NCBI GenBank assembly: GCA_963814645.1
Contig: CAWFDX010000004.1
Span: forward strand, 1,302,001 to 1,366,000
Direction of reading: 5' to 3'
Source: RYN-230 sp963814645
GTDB lineage: Bacteria > Actinomycetota > Actinomycetes > Streptosporangiales > Streptosporangiaceae
DNA: 64,000 bases
A program made the translations under genes and the position numbers. Shown piece after piece: positions 15,874-24,743 of this stretch; the stretch's first letter is position 1, and each line of letters begins with the position of its first letter. Below the pieces are notes generated by a model that worked only from the letters and a program-made list of their open reading frames with translations, did no database searches and was not told where the DNA came from.

Positions 15874-18800
15874 GTGCCACCACAACAGCAGTTCATCACC
15901 CGGCCACCTGCGGAAATATTTGGCCGCCACCTCGGGTACGGGTTCGCGGGACTGGGCGTGAACACGGCGATTGGCAACTTCACCCAGACATTCGCTGACC
16001 TTACATTTACTAGTTCTTTACTAGGGTTGCTGGACTGGACCCGGACCTACAACTCGCTCAGCGGAACGGCCGGGCTAACCGGGCCGGGCTGGGCAACGGC
16101 CTTCAGCTCGCATCTGGCCACCGGCGACCAGGTGACGTTTTTCGGCGACGACGGCCGGGTCTTACCGTTCGTGCCCGCGTCGGGCGGCGGGTTCACCGCG
16201 CCGCAGGACCTGGACGCCGAACTCACCCGGAACGCCGACGGCAGCTTCACGCTGACCTACCTGTCCGGGCTGGTCTGGTCGTTCGACTCGGCCGGGCGGC
16301 TGACCAGCCGGTCTCTGGAAGGCCAGACGGTCACGTTCAACTACGACGCGAACGGGCTGCTGACCGGGGCGGCGCATTCGTTAGGGCCGCAACTGACGTT
16401 CTCGCACAACGCCACGGGCCAGGTGATCGAAGCGGCGGCCAGCGACGGCCGCAGCGCGTCGTACGCGTACGCGGCGGATGGCACGCTCGGCTCGGTGACC
16501 GTGCCCGGTGGCGGCGTCACCGAGTTCCAGGTCACCACCGGCGGGCCGTTTCCCCAGGTGTCCACCATCACCAACGCCGACGGGAACCAGGTCGTCAGCA
16601 ACAGCTACGACGCCGTCACCCAGCGGGTGACCCATCAGGACTTCCCGGCTGGCGGCAGCGCGGACTTCGGCTACGGCGACACCGGGCTCACCACCGTGAC
16701 CTCCACGCCCTCGGCGGCGCAGATCACGTTCCAGGCTGACGCCAACGGCCGGATCACCCAGGTGACCGACCCGCTGAACAACACGGCCACGTTCGGCTAC
16801 GACGCCAACGGGCGGCTGACCAGCGGCTCCACGTCGGGCGGGGCTGAGCTCGCGCAGTCCTACGACGGCAGCGGCAACGTGCTGACCAGCACGTTCGGCG
16901 GCGCCACCACGACCTGGACCTACGACGGCGCCAACCGGGTCGCCACCATGCAGGACGCGGTCGGGGCCACCACCAGCTACGCCTACCAGGGCGGCAGCCG
17001 GGTACCGTCGCAGGTCACCGACGCCACCGGCGCGGTCACCCGGCTCACCTCCGCCAACGGGCTGATCACGTCGGTGACCAGCGCCGATGGCGACACCACC
17101 AGCTATGCGTACGACGCGGCCGGGAACCTGATCTCCGTCACCAACGCGGTCGGGGAGCGGACCGAGTTCGGCTACGACACGGCCGGCAACCTGATCCAGC
17201 AGACGGTGCCGTCCGGGCGGTCCGCGTCGTACGCCTACGACGGCGCGGGCCAGGTCACCAGCGTCATCAGCCCGGGCGGCTTCACGACCAGCTACGAGTA
17301 CTCGGCGGCCGGGCTGCTGCTGCGGTCGGCCGATCCCACCGGCGCCGCCACGGTGAACACGTATACCCCGGCCGGGCAACTGGCCAGCATCACCGACCCG
17401 CTGGACCGGACGGTGACGTTCGGCTATGACGCCGAGGGCAACCTGACCGCGTTCACGGACGCGGGCGGCCAGGTCACCCGGTCTGAGTACAACGCGCTCG
17501 GCCTGCCGGCCAGCACGACCGACCCGGCCGGCGCCGTCACCACGTTCACCTATGACCCCGACGGGAACCTGCTCACCCAGGTGGACGCGTCGGGAACCAC
17601 GGCCATGACGTGGGACGCGCGGGGGAACCAGACCTCGGTCACCGATCAGGCCGGCGCCACGGTCCGGTACGAATTCGACCTGGACAACCGGCTTACGTCG
17701 GTGGTCAGCGCCGACGGGGCGACCTGGGGGCTGAGTTACGACGCGGTCGGCCGCAACGTGGCCCGGGTGAACCCGCTCGGCGCCACGTCCAAGCGGGAGT
17801 GGACCCCGGGCGGCAACCTGGCCGCCGTCGTAGACCAGATCGGACGGAAGGTCTCCTTCGGCTACGACGGGGCCGGCCGGACGACCACGGTCACCGACGC
17901 GGCCGGCGGCACCACGACGCTGGTCTACGACCAGGATGGCCACCAGACCACCGTCACCACGGCGGCCGGTCTGGTGACCCAGTACCGGTACGACGCAGCC
18001 GGGCGGCTGGTCGCGGTGGTGGACCCCCGGGAGTGGACCACCCGATACGAATACTCGCCCCGGGGCGAGAAAACGGCGGTGATCATGCCGAGCGGCGCGA
18101 TCAGCCGGCTGCGCTACGACCCGGCTGGCCAGCTCACCGAGGTCATCGACGCCAACGGCTCGGTCACCCGGTACACGCTCGACCAATCCGGGCATATCAC
18201 CTCGATCACCGACGCCAAGGACGCGGTCATCCGGTTCAGCTATGACGCCGACGGGCGCGAGATCTCCTCGACGGATCCGCTCGGGCAGACCACCACGCGC
18301 GAATACGACGCGGTCGGCAACCTGATCGCGGTCACCGACCCGGCAGGCCACACGGTACGCATGGAGTACGACAAGACCGGGCGGCTGATCAGCCGGACCG
18401 GCTACGACGGCACCACCGTGACCTTCAGCTACGACGCGGCCGGCCGCCGGACCACGATGACCGACGCCACCGGCACGACCCGGTACGGCTACGACGCCGC
18501 CGGCCACCTGCTGACCGTCACCGAGCCCGATGGCGCGGTGCTGTCCGCCGGCTACGACGCCGCGGGCCGGCGGACGTCGCTCACCTACCCGGACGGGCTC
18601 ACGGTCGGCTACAGCTACGACGCCAACGGACGGCTAACCGGCCTGCAGGATTCCCGGGCCGGGGACGCGGTCTATGCCCTCGACCCCGACGGCCGGCTGC
18701 TCACCGAGCAGCTGCCCGGACGGCACGCCCGCCGCTATCACTACCAGGGTGGCCTGCTGCACCGGTACCTGGTCTACCGTGACGACGCCCCGGTCTCGGC

Positions 18801-20658
18801 CACCGAGCTGAGCCGCGACCCGGACGGCCGCATCCTGAGCAGGCGCGAGGAGAACCAGGTCACCGAGTTCCGCTATGACCCGGTGGGCCAGCTGGTGTAC
18901 GCGCAGTACCACGGCGCCGACCCACGGGACCGCGACGAGCTGCACTGGGAGTACGACGCGGTCGGCAACCGGGTCAGCGAGCGCCGCGGCCGGGGCGAGA
19001 CGCGCTACCGGTACGACGCGGCCGACCAGCTGGTCCAGTCGGAGGCCGCCGGCCGCCGCACCGAGTACCGCTACGACACGTCCGGACGGCTGATCGAGGA
19101 AGTCACCGGCGACTACCGCCGCCAGATCGAGTACAACTCGTTCGGGCTGCCGGTCACCGTGACCCGCTCCCATCCCGGCGCGACCGAGCGGATCCGCCCC
19201 ACGTTCAGCGGCGACGGCCTGCTCACCTCCCTGGTCCTCACGGACGAGGAAGAACACCGGGACGAGCAGCGGGGCGCGTCCGCCCAGTACCTGTGGAGCG
19301 TCGGCGACCGGGTCCCGCAGATCCTGACCCAGCGGGCCCGGCCGGCCCTGGACGACGCCGAGCACGACCGGCCGGACCGGCTCGACGCGGACTTCAGCTA
19401 CGGGTACGGCCGGACGTTCGCCAGCTGGCAGCACGGCGCGGCCACGTTCCACCGCGACGTGCTGGGCTCGGCCATCAGCACCGAGGACACCGAAGCGTGG
19501 ACCCAGGCGGCCCGCTACGACGTGTTCGGCGAGCCCGCGGGCGGGCCGGGTCGTGACGAGCGGCGCCCGCCCGAGCTGCCGAAGTTCGGCTTCCTCGGTG
19601 AGCTGGCGCTCGGGCCGATGGTGTACCTGCGGGCCCGGACGTATGACTCGGCGCTCGGCCGGTTCACCACCCGCGACCCGGCCTCCGTCCTGGCCACGCA
19701 CGGGCACGCCAACAACCCGTACGTCTACTGCAACAACGACCCGGTGAACTACACCGACCCACTCGGCAAGCTGCCGTTCTCGTTCTCCCTGATCGGCCAG
19801 CTGATCGCATTCCTCGGTGAAGAGCTCGGGACGTGCTTCGGCTGCACCAACCCGGGCAACTCCATCGCCTCGCACCCCAAGTGCTTCCAGAAGAAGGCCT
19901 GCCTGGAGACCCGGGGCTCGTTCGACGCCGCCCCCGAGGCGCTGAACGCCGCGCCGGAATCACTGAGCTGGTACTGGAACAACAGCCAGCAGGAGCGCTC
20001 GGCCCAGGCCTATACCATCTGGACGCTCAACCGGCATCGCGCCGGGGAACTCGACCAGATCGCGGGCAACGTGGAGTCGAACCTCTCCGGGCTGATCGGG
20101 CTGAATTACTACCACGGTGTGCCGGTGCCGATGAACTTCAATGTGGACTGGGAAGTCGGCACCCGCGGCGCGATACCGGCGAGTGACGGTGGGCTGCGGC
20201 TCGATATCCTCACTGAACAGCTCTACCTGTTCGAGCTGAAGAAGTTCTGGGGCGGAGTGAAGCAGCAGGTCCAGCGGCAGATAAACGGCTACATCGGCTC
20301 CGCCCGCTCGAATTACGGCATCAAGCTCGTGCCTAGCTCGGAACTCCGGTCGTGGGCCGACTTCTACGAGGTCTACGGATCCTTCTGGGACTTCATCAGC
20401 GGCAGCTCGACCTATGTGTACGTGTGGGGCTTCCTTAACCCCGCTGGCCACATCTACTTCGCCAGCGAAAGCAGCGTGCCCAGGGAGGTCGAGGAAAAGG
20501 TGTACCAGGAGAACGAGCTGCCATTCCCGCTCCGGTACCTGATCCCGAATCCCGCACCGAATCCGGGTCCGGCCCCGGCGCCGGGCCCCGAGCCAGGGCC
20601 GGAGCCGAATCCCGGGCCGGTGCCCGGACCTGCGCCGATACCAGTACCGGACATGTGA
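15874..20658 (+). CDS. Rhs/YD-repeat polymorphic toxin with predicted PD-(D/E)xK nuclease tip
   Basis: 1,594 residues from a GTG with AGGGGA upstream; the frame is open further back only by overlapping the LLM gene. Residues about 25-70 (NFTQTFADLTFTSS, DWTRTYNSL) match the DUF6531 N-terminus. About 35 YD repeats follow (YDAAGRL-type), then the Rhs core end YVYCNNDPVNYTDPLGK (to about 1299). The variable tip has four Cys (CFGC from 1321, then two more) and a nuclease-like D1444, E1454-L-K1456 with downstream Gln residues (QQVQRQINGY). A Pro/Gly-rich tail (about 1556-1594) ends it. No signal peptide or secretion cluster is visible. DNase activity is inferred. Confidence 0.88.
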   Translation: MPPQQQFITRPPAEIFGRHLGYGFAGLGVNTAIGNFTQTFADLTFTSSLLGLLDWTRTYNSLSGTAGLTGPGWATAFSSHLATGDQVTFFGDDGRVLPFVPASGGGFTAPQDLDAELTRNADGSFTLTYLSGLVWSFDSAGRLTSRSLEGQTVTFNYDANGLLTGAAHSLGPQLTFSHNATGQVIEAAASDGRSASYAYAADGTLGSVTVPGGGVTEFQVTTGGPFPQVSTITNADGNQVVSNSYDAVTQRVTHQDFPAGGSADFGYGDTGLTTVTSTPSAAQITFQADANGRITQVTDPLNNTATFGYDANGRLTSGSTSGGAELAQSYDGSGNVLTSTFGGATTTWTYDGANRVATMQDAVGATTSYAYQGGSRVPSQVTDATGAVTRLTSANGLITSVTSADGDTTSYAYDAAGNLISVTNAVGERTEFGYDTAGNLIQQTVPSGRSASYAYDGAGQVTSVISPGGFTTSYEYSAAGLLLRSADPTGAATVNTYTPAGQLASITDPLDRTVTFGYDAEGNLTAFTDAGGQVTRSEYNALGLPASTTDPAGAVTTFTYDPDGNLLTQVDASGTTAMTWDARGNQTSVTDQAGATVRYEFDLDNRLTSVVSADGATWGLSYDAVGRNVARVNPLGATSKREWTPGGNLAAVVDQIGRKVSFGYDGAGRTTTVTDAAGGTTTLVYDQDGHQTTVTTAAGLVTQYRYDAAGRLVAVVDPREWTTRYEYSPRGEKTAVIMPSGAISRLRYDPAGQLTEVIDANGSVTRYTLDQSGHITSITDAKDAVIRFSYDADGREISSTDPLGQTTTREYDAVGNLIAVTDPAGHTVRMEYDKTGRLISRTGYDGTTVTFSYDAAGRRTTMTDATGTTRYGYDAAGHLLTVTEPDGAVLSAGYDAAGRRTSLTYPDGLTVGYSYDANGRLTGLQDSRAGDAVYALDPDGRLLTEQLPGRHARRYHYQGGLLHRYLVYRDDAPVSATELSRDPDGRILSRREENQVTEFRYDPVGQLVYAQYHGADPRDRDELHWEYDAVGNRVSERRGRGETRYRYDAADQLVQSEAAGRRTEYRYDTSGRLIEEVTGDYRRQIEYNSFGLPVTVTRSHPGATERIRPTFSGDGLLTSLVLTDEEEHRDEQRGASAQYLWSVGDRVPQILTQRARPALDDAEHDRPDRLDADFSYGYGRTFASWQHGAATFHRDVLGSAISTEDTEAWTQAARYDVFGEPAGGPGRDERRPPELPKFGFLGELALGPMVYLRARTYDSALGRFTTRDPASVLATHGHANNPYVYCNNDPVNYTDPLGKLPFSFSLIGQLIAFLGEELGTCFGCTNPGNSIASHPKCFQKKACLETRGSFDAAPEALNAAPESLSWYWNNSQQERSAQAYTIWTLNRHRAGELDQIAGNVESNLSGLIGLNYYHGVPVPMNFNVDWEVGTRGAIPASDGGLRLDILTEQLYLFELKKFWGGVKQQVQRQINGYIGSARSNYGIKLVPSSELRSWADFYEVYGSFWDFISGSSTYVYVWGFLNPAGHIYFASESSVPREVEEKVYQENELPFPLRYLIPNPAPNPGPAPAPGPEPGPEPNPGPVPGPAPIPVPDM

Positions 20659-20682
20659 TACTGGCTCGCGGAGGCGACGTTA

Positions 20683-21699
20683 TTGGCTATCAGCGTGCAG
20701 GAGGACCTGGTCCACCTGCTCCGTGATCAGATGACGGTCGAGATTGCGGTGCGTTCCCCGGGCAGCTCCGCGCGCCTGGGTTCCGCGGTGCAGACGGCGG
20801 TGGCGGAAATCCGCCAGATCAGCTGGCCAATCGGCGGAAGTGACCGGGACTGGATAGAGGTCAACGACCCGATTCCGGTTCCCGGCGGCTACGTGTTCAT
20901 GGCTGACCTGGCCAATACCCCGCCGGAGATCGGCGAGACCATCCCGGTCATCCTCACCCGTCACCTGGGGCGGGCGGGGATCGACGACGCGGAGATCGGT
21001 CTCGCACCGCAGCTGGGCAGCCGCTCCGGGATCATCGAGTCGTTCCGGCCGTCCGCCCGGGCCTGGCTGCGCCTGCCCGAACCCGAGTCGCTCGACGAGC
21101 ACCGCCGGCTCGCGGCCGGGTTCATCGAACCGGCGGCCGAATGGCTGCGCAGCCAGGAACAGCCCGGGATGGAGCTCAGCGCCCAGGTCATCTCATCGGA
21201 AATTGCCGTTACCTGGACCACGCTGCCCGCGGTGGTCGGCGACATGCTCACGGTCGAGGATTCGGTCTCCGTGCTGCTCAGCGACTTCACCACGGCGGCG
21301 GCGGCGGCCATCCTGGGCGGCCTGTTCGGCACCGTGCTGACGCTCGGCGCGGCCGGGCCGTCCTGGCCGCCCGCCGAGGTCGCGGCCCGGATGCGCAGCC
21401 AGCGTGACGTGCTGCGCAGCTACGCGGCGGGGGCCGAATGGGCGGGCGTCACGTCGGAAGGCGAGGGGGAGGGCATCCTGTTCGCCGAGTGGTACGACCC
21501 GGACGAGCCACCGGAGCCCATGTGGTACCAGATCCTGTCCCCCGCGCGGCTGACCCAGCTTGGCGGCGCGCCGCCAGGTTCGGTCGGGCTACCCGGCGGC
21601 CGGGCCGAGCTGACCGTGGGTGAAGCCGAGCAGTGGGTGCCCGGCCACCCCGACCGGGGCGCCATCCAGGCCCAGGCAGCGGACCTGCTGAGCCGGTAA
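20683..21699 (+). CDS. Unknown protein, candidate immunity partner of the Rhs toxin
   Basis: 338 residues from a TTG 24 bp after the toxin stop, with GGAGG upstream. No family recognised. It is acidic, with many Glu/Asp residues, contains one moderately hydrophobic stretch (AAAAAILGGLFGTVLTLGAA, about 207-226) and ends AQAADLLSR. Immediate position downstream of an Rhs tip and co-directional orientation make it the best candidate for the neutralising protein, though its length exceeds that of most immunity proteins, so a fusion or another role is possible. Confidence 0.6.
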   Translation: MAISVQEDLVHLLRDQMTVEIAVRSPGSSARLGSAVQTAVAEIRQISWPIGGSDRDWIEVNDPIPVPGGYVFMADLANTPPEIGETIPVILTRHLGRAGIDDAEIGLAPQLGSRSGIIESFRPSARAWLRLPEPESLDEHRRLAAGFIEPAAEWLRSQEQPGMELSAQVISSEIAVTWTTLPAVVGDMLTVEDSVSVLLSDFTTAAAAAILGGLFGTVLTLGAAGPSWPPAEVAARMRSQRDVLRSYAAGAEWAGVTSEGEGEGILFAEWYDPDEPPEPMWYQILSPARLTQLGGAPPGSVGLPGGRAELTVGEAEQWVPGHPDRGAIQAQAADLLSR

Positions 21700-21739
21700 C
21701 CAGCTCCGGGAGCGCACTGTCTGGGCCAACTCTGGGAGC

Positions 21740-21838
21740 AGCTACCCGCACGCGGCCGAAGGCGACCTGTTCGCCCGGCACGTCCTGCCGCACCTCGAGC
21801 ACCGGCCGCTGCAATGGGATTCCGCCCAGCTCTCGTGA
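21740..21838 (+). pseudogene. 3' fragment of an LLM monooxygenase gene
   Basis: 33 codons read SYPHAAEGDLFARHVLPHL then a diverged end to TGA at 21836-21838. The first 77 bp match 15604-15680 of the intact LLM gene with five mismatches. No start and no upstream LLM sequence are present. It is a gene-end scar between the Rhs pair and PPK2, implying either an ancestral tandem LLM duplication that the Rhs module replaced or insertion at a gene end. Confidence 0.75.
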
Positions 21839-21850
21839 GCGGCACCAGGA

Positions 21851-22816
21851 GTGTGCTCTGCTAGTGATGTGACTGGTCAATCTCCTGCTGAATTCACTGC
21901 GCTGCCAGAAGACTGGGCCTCCGATCCGGTGCTGGTGGCCGGGCTGACGGTTGACGACGACGATGAACACGACGACCCGGTGCTGCGCTGGCCGGACGGC
22001 CGGGTCGTCAACACGTGGCGCGAGGATTACCCGTACGACACGAAGATGCCGCGGGACGAGTACGAGTACCGCAAGCGGCCGCTGCAGATCGAACTGGTCA
22101 AGCTGCAGAACTGGGTCAAGTCCACCGGCCAGCGCGTGGTGATCGTGTTCGAGGGGCGCGACGCAGCCGGCAAGGGCGGCACGATCAAGCGCTTCACCGA
22201 GCACCTGAACCCGCGGGGCGCCACCGTGGTCGCGCTGGACAAGCCGAGTGAGCGAGAACGAACCCAGTGGTACTTCCAGCGTTACGTGCCGCACCTGCCC
22301 GCGGCCGGTGAGATCGTCATGTTCGATCGCTCCTGGTACAACCGGGCCGGCGTGGAGCGCGTGATGGGCTTCAGCACCGACGCGGAGTACTGGGAGTTCA
22401 TGCGCGAGGTACCGAACTTCGAGCGGATGCTGGTCAACTCCCAGCTGTACCTGACGAAGTTCTGGTTCTCGGTGACGCCCGCCGAGCAGCGCACCCGGTT
22501 TGTCATCCGGCGGGTCAACCCGGTCCGGCAGTGGAAGCTGAGCCCGATGGACCTGGAGTCGCTGGACAAGTGGGACGCCTACACCGAGGCCAAGGAGGCG
22601 ATGTTCCACTACACCGACAGTGAGCACGCGCCGTGGACGGTGGTCAGGAGCAACGACAAGAAGCGGGCCCGGCTCGAGGCGATCAAGCACGTGCTGCGGA
22701 AGTTCGACTACGACGGCAAGGACGAGGCAGCGATCGGGGAACCGGATAAATCCCTCATCGGGCCACCCTCAGTGCTCTCCGAGCACAACCCTGGGCCGTC
22801 CTTCCCCGCGCTGTAA
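21851..22816 (+). CDS. ppk2: Polyphosphate kinase 2 (PPK2)
   Basis: 321 residues. Walker A at GRDAAGKGGTIKRF (about residues 102-115), Walker B and lid region at EIVMFDRSWYNRAGVER (about 154-170), and the C-terminal KWDAYTEAKEAMF motif typical of single-domain PPK2. Such enzymes transfer phosphate between polyphosphate and nucleotides, commonly favouring GDP or ADP phosphorylation. The start is the in-frame GTG at 21851; a GTG at 21869 is an equal option because the first 40 residues are acidic and poorly conserved. It begins 12 bp after the LLM fragment. Confidence 0.93.
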   Translation: MCSASDVTGQSPAEFTALPEDWASDPVLVAGLTVDDDDEHDDPVLRWPDGRVVNTWREDYPYDTKMPRDEYEYRKRPLQIELVKLQNWVKSTGQRVVIVFEGRDAAGKGGTIKRFTEHLNPRGATVVALDKPSERERTQWYFQRYVPHLPAAGEIVMFDRSWYNRAGVERVMGFSTDAEYWEFMREVPNFERMLVNSQLYLTKFWFSVTPAEQRTRFVIRRVNPVRQWKLSPMDLESLDKWDAYTEAKEAMFHYTDSEHAPWTVVRSNDKKRARLEAIKHVLRKFDYDGKDEAAIGEPDKSLIGPPSVLSEHNPGPSFPAL

Positions 22817-22825
22817 CGGGTAACT

Positions 22826-22871
22826 GCGGGCGAGCCAGACCTCTTCGGCGGGCCAGCGCCGGGCCCACTCG
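22826..22871 (-). pseudogene. Short 3' fragment of a methyltransferase gene
   Basis: 46 bp identical except at two bases to 35215-35260, the 3' end of the methyltransferase gene at 35.2-36.0 kb. In the reverse frame it reads EWARRWPAEEVW. It has no start and no preceding homologous sequence, so it is only a relic. It adds to the set of short gene-end duplicates in this window. Confidence 0.55.
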
Positions 22872-22945
22872 CGGCAGAACCGGATGTTTGAACGGGCTTG
22901 TGCTAGTGGCCAGAACTGTGAGCGCCTAGCCAAGGATGCGAGCAT

Positions 22946-23428
22946 GTGCCGGTGGCCCAGTTCGAGATCAGGTCAGCGCAGGCTGGCGACGCGCGGGCAA
23001 TGGCAGAACTTTTCGCCTCAGTGGCTGAGGAACGTGATGGCATCGCCACCGAGCCACCAGTCAACGTGGACGAGCGCGCTGCCCTGTTTGGGCGGAGCGC
23101 AGGCGAGTCGGTGGTGGCGGTTGCCGATGGCCAGATCATCGGGATGGTGCACCTTGAGGTCAGCCGGCATGGCTTCGGCGAGCTGGGGATGCTCGTGGGC
23201 CGCGGCTGGCGCGGGCGCGGGGTCGGTTCGGCGCTGGTAGCCGCGGCGATCGGGTGGGCGCGCAGCCATGGGCTGCACAAGCTCAGCTTGGAGGTATTCG
23301 CGCACAATGCGGCCGCGATCGCGCTGTACCGCAAGTGGGGCTTCGTCGAGGAAGGGCGCCGCGCCCGGCAGTACCGACGCTCCAGCGGCGAGCAGTGGGA
23401 CACGATCGTGATGGGCCTGACGCTCTAG
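22946..23428 (+). CDS. GNAT-family N-acetyltransferase
   Basis: 160 residues from a GTG. Acetyl-CoA pyrophosphate loop GRGWRGRGVGSALVAAAIGWA (about residues 91-111), preceded by GMVHLEVSRHGFGELGMLV (motif D/A strand) and followed by LSLEVFAHNAAAIALYRKWG (motif B). Resembles RimI-type or ribosomal-protein acetyltransferases in outline, but the acceptor cannot be named. It stands alone between PPK2 and an opposite-strand hypothetical gene. Confidence 0.9.
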   Translation: MPVAQFEIRSAQAGDARAMAELFASVAEERDGIATEPPVNVDERAALFGRSAGESVVAVADGQIIGMVHLEVSRHGFGELGMLVGRGWRGRGVGSALVAAAIGWARSHGLHKLSLEVFAHNAAAIALYRKWGFVEEGRRARQYRRSSGEQWDTIVMGLTL

Positions 23429-23565
23429 CAGATCACAGGCGCACACACGCCTCGCGAACGGCACGCGTCACAGCGGCAATAGCGAGCGTTGCCCAGCGTT
23501 AACGAGTCGGTTCGCTGGTCGTAAGAGGGGCGCTGAAATGCGCGGGTGGCCGGCGGATCAGCTAT

Positions 23566-23982
23566 TTACCGGCCCGCCGTTGGGTGTGCTCCGGCGGGCG
23601 GGGAAACGCCAGTGAGATCCAGGTACGGCTCGGCTTCGGGCTCGGGCAGGGAAACGGCGCTGGTGCCGGGCGCGGGCGTCGGCTTGCGCGGCTGGCGCGT
23701 ACCCGCCCCTCCGCCGCGGCCGCGGTAGACGAGCAGACCGTGGACCGGGTCTGGGACGGCGTCCAGTGCCGCGCGCACGACGGGCAGATTGCGGAACGCC
23801 TCCCACTGTTCCTCGGTTCCGAACTGGGCCTCGAACACCACGCCCCACTGGCCCGCATGCCACGACCCGTCGGTGGCGCCGTTCGTCAGCGCTGCCTCGA
23901 TCAGGGCCGAGTCATGCTGCTCCTGCCATCGGAACGCAGAAACCTCACCGTGCATGACCTCGATCGACCACCACTCAGCCAT
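23566..23982 (-). CDS. Conserved hypothetical protein
   Basis: 138 residues from the ATG at 23982: EWWSIEVMHGEVSAFRW, HAGQWGVVFEAQFGTEEQW, then FRNLPVVRAALDAVPDP and a Pro-rich C-terminus ending EPYLDLTG. This pattern is familiar from short actinomycete proteins of unknown function. A TAATAT box lies about 11 bp upstream of the ATG and no Shine-Dalgarno is obvious, so leaderless translation is possible. The longer frame to 24111 has unrelated composition. Confidence 0.7.
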   Translation of the reverse strand: MAEWWSIEVMHGEVSAFRWQEQHDSALIEAALTNGATDGSWHAGQWGVVFEAQFGTEEQWEAFRNLPVVRAALDAVPDPVHGLLVYRGRGGGAGTRQPRKPTPAPGTSAVSLPEPEAEPYLDLTGVSPPAGAHPTAGR

Positions 23983-24743
23983 AATCGAGATATTACGCGT
24001 TTGCCCGCCATCCGCAAGAGCGCCCGGCTGTCCCCCCTGGATGCCGCTCTGCCGTGATCTCGAACAGCACGGCCGACGGGCCGGACAGACCAGAACACCT
24101 GGAATCATCATTGTGCGACTGGCGGCATGACCGGACGTTCATCCCGAGGGCAGCACTGCACACACATGCAGTCGAGCCGATCGTGCGTTTGGGCTACGAC
24201 AGGGCCGCCAGCGACACGAGGCCCGCTGGATAATCGCGCGCCGACCCGCCGTTCGGCGCGGCCAACTGGCCGTGATAGTGCCATTTGGGCGGGATGCCGA
24301 TTTCGATGTTCTGCGCGGCCGGGACTGGCGTACGGATCGCCCCGCGCAGGAGCCAGCTGGAGAGGTGACCGGGTTCGGGCTCGCCGCCGTCTGGGCGATC
24401 CGCTGGTGGGCAACGTAGCGATCGCCCTTGCTGTCGCCGTTCACCGCATTTCTGCTCCTAACGAGTTGCCTCGGGTTGTATTGCGACGGCGTGCCAGCAG
24501 GCTCTTAATCCCTTGGATCCAGGGGAAGCTTCTTTGGGCAACCTTCTTCTGACCTGCAGTAATAGCCATCCTGATGTGCTCATGAAGGCCGCTTCCGGCC
24601 TATGGTTGCTCCACGTTTGTTCGGCGGTTCGGATCTAGTCGCACGGCCTGGCCGCCTCCTGCCAGCCCCTGCCGTGGCCTCACACAGCGTGAGGTCAGCT
24701 GGATTGCGTCTACAGCCTCGGGCGAGCCGTGAGTTCCTGAGGG
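23983..24743. other. Gene-poor stretch, about 760 bp
   Basis: No convincing gene on either strand. On the reverse strand 24194-24457 is an open frame without a usable start that reads like coding sequence (AAQNIEIGIPPKWHYHGQL) up to a TAG at 24194-24196, so it may be a relic of a decayed gene. The rest shows no promoter, terminator or RNA that I can support. Confidence 0.4.

Noticed and set aside
16381..18507. 708-codon open frame on the reverse strand inside the Rhs gene, and another at 18634-19875
   Set aside because: Repetitive Gly/Val/Arg-rich sequence that mirrors the YD repeats on the forward strand; no start signal or homology; a shadow of the long high-GC gene.
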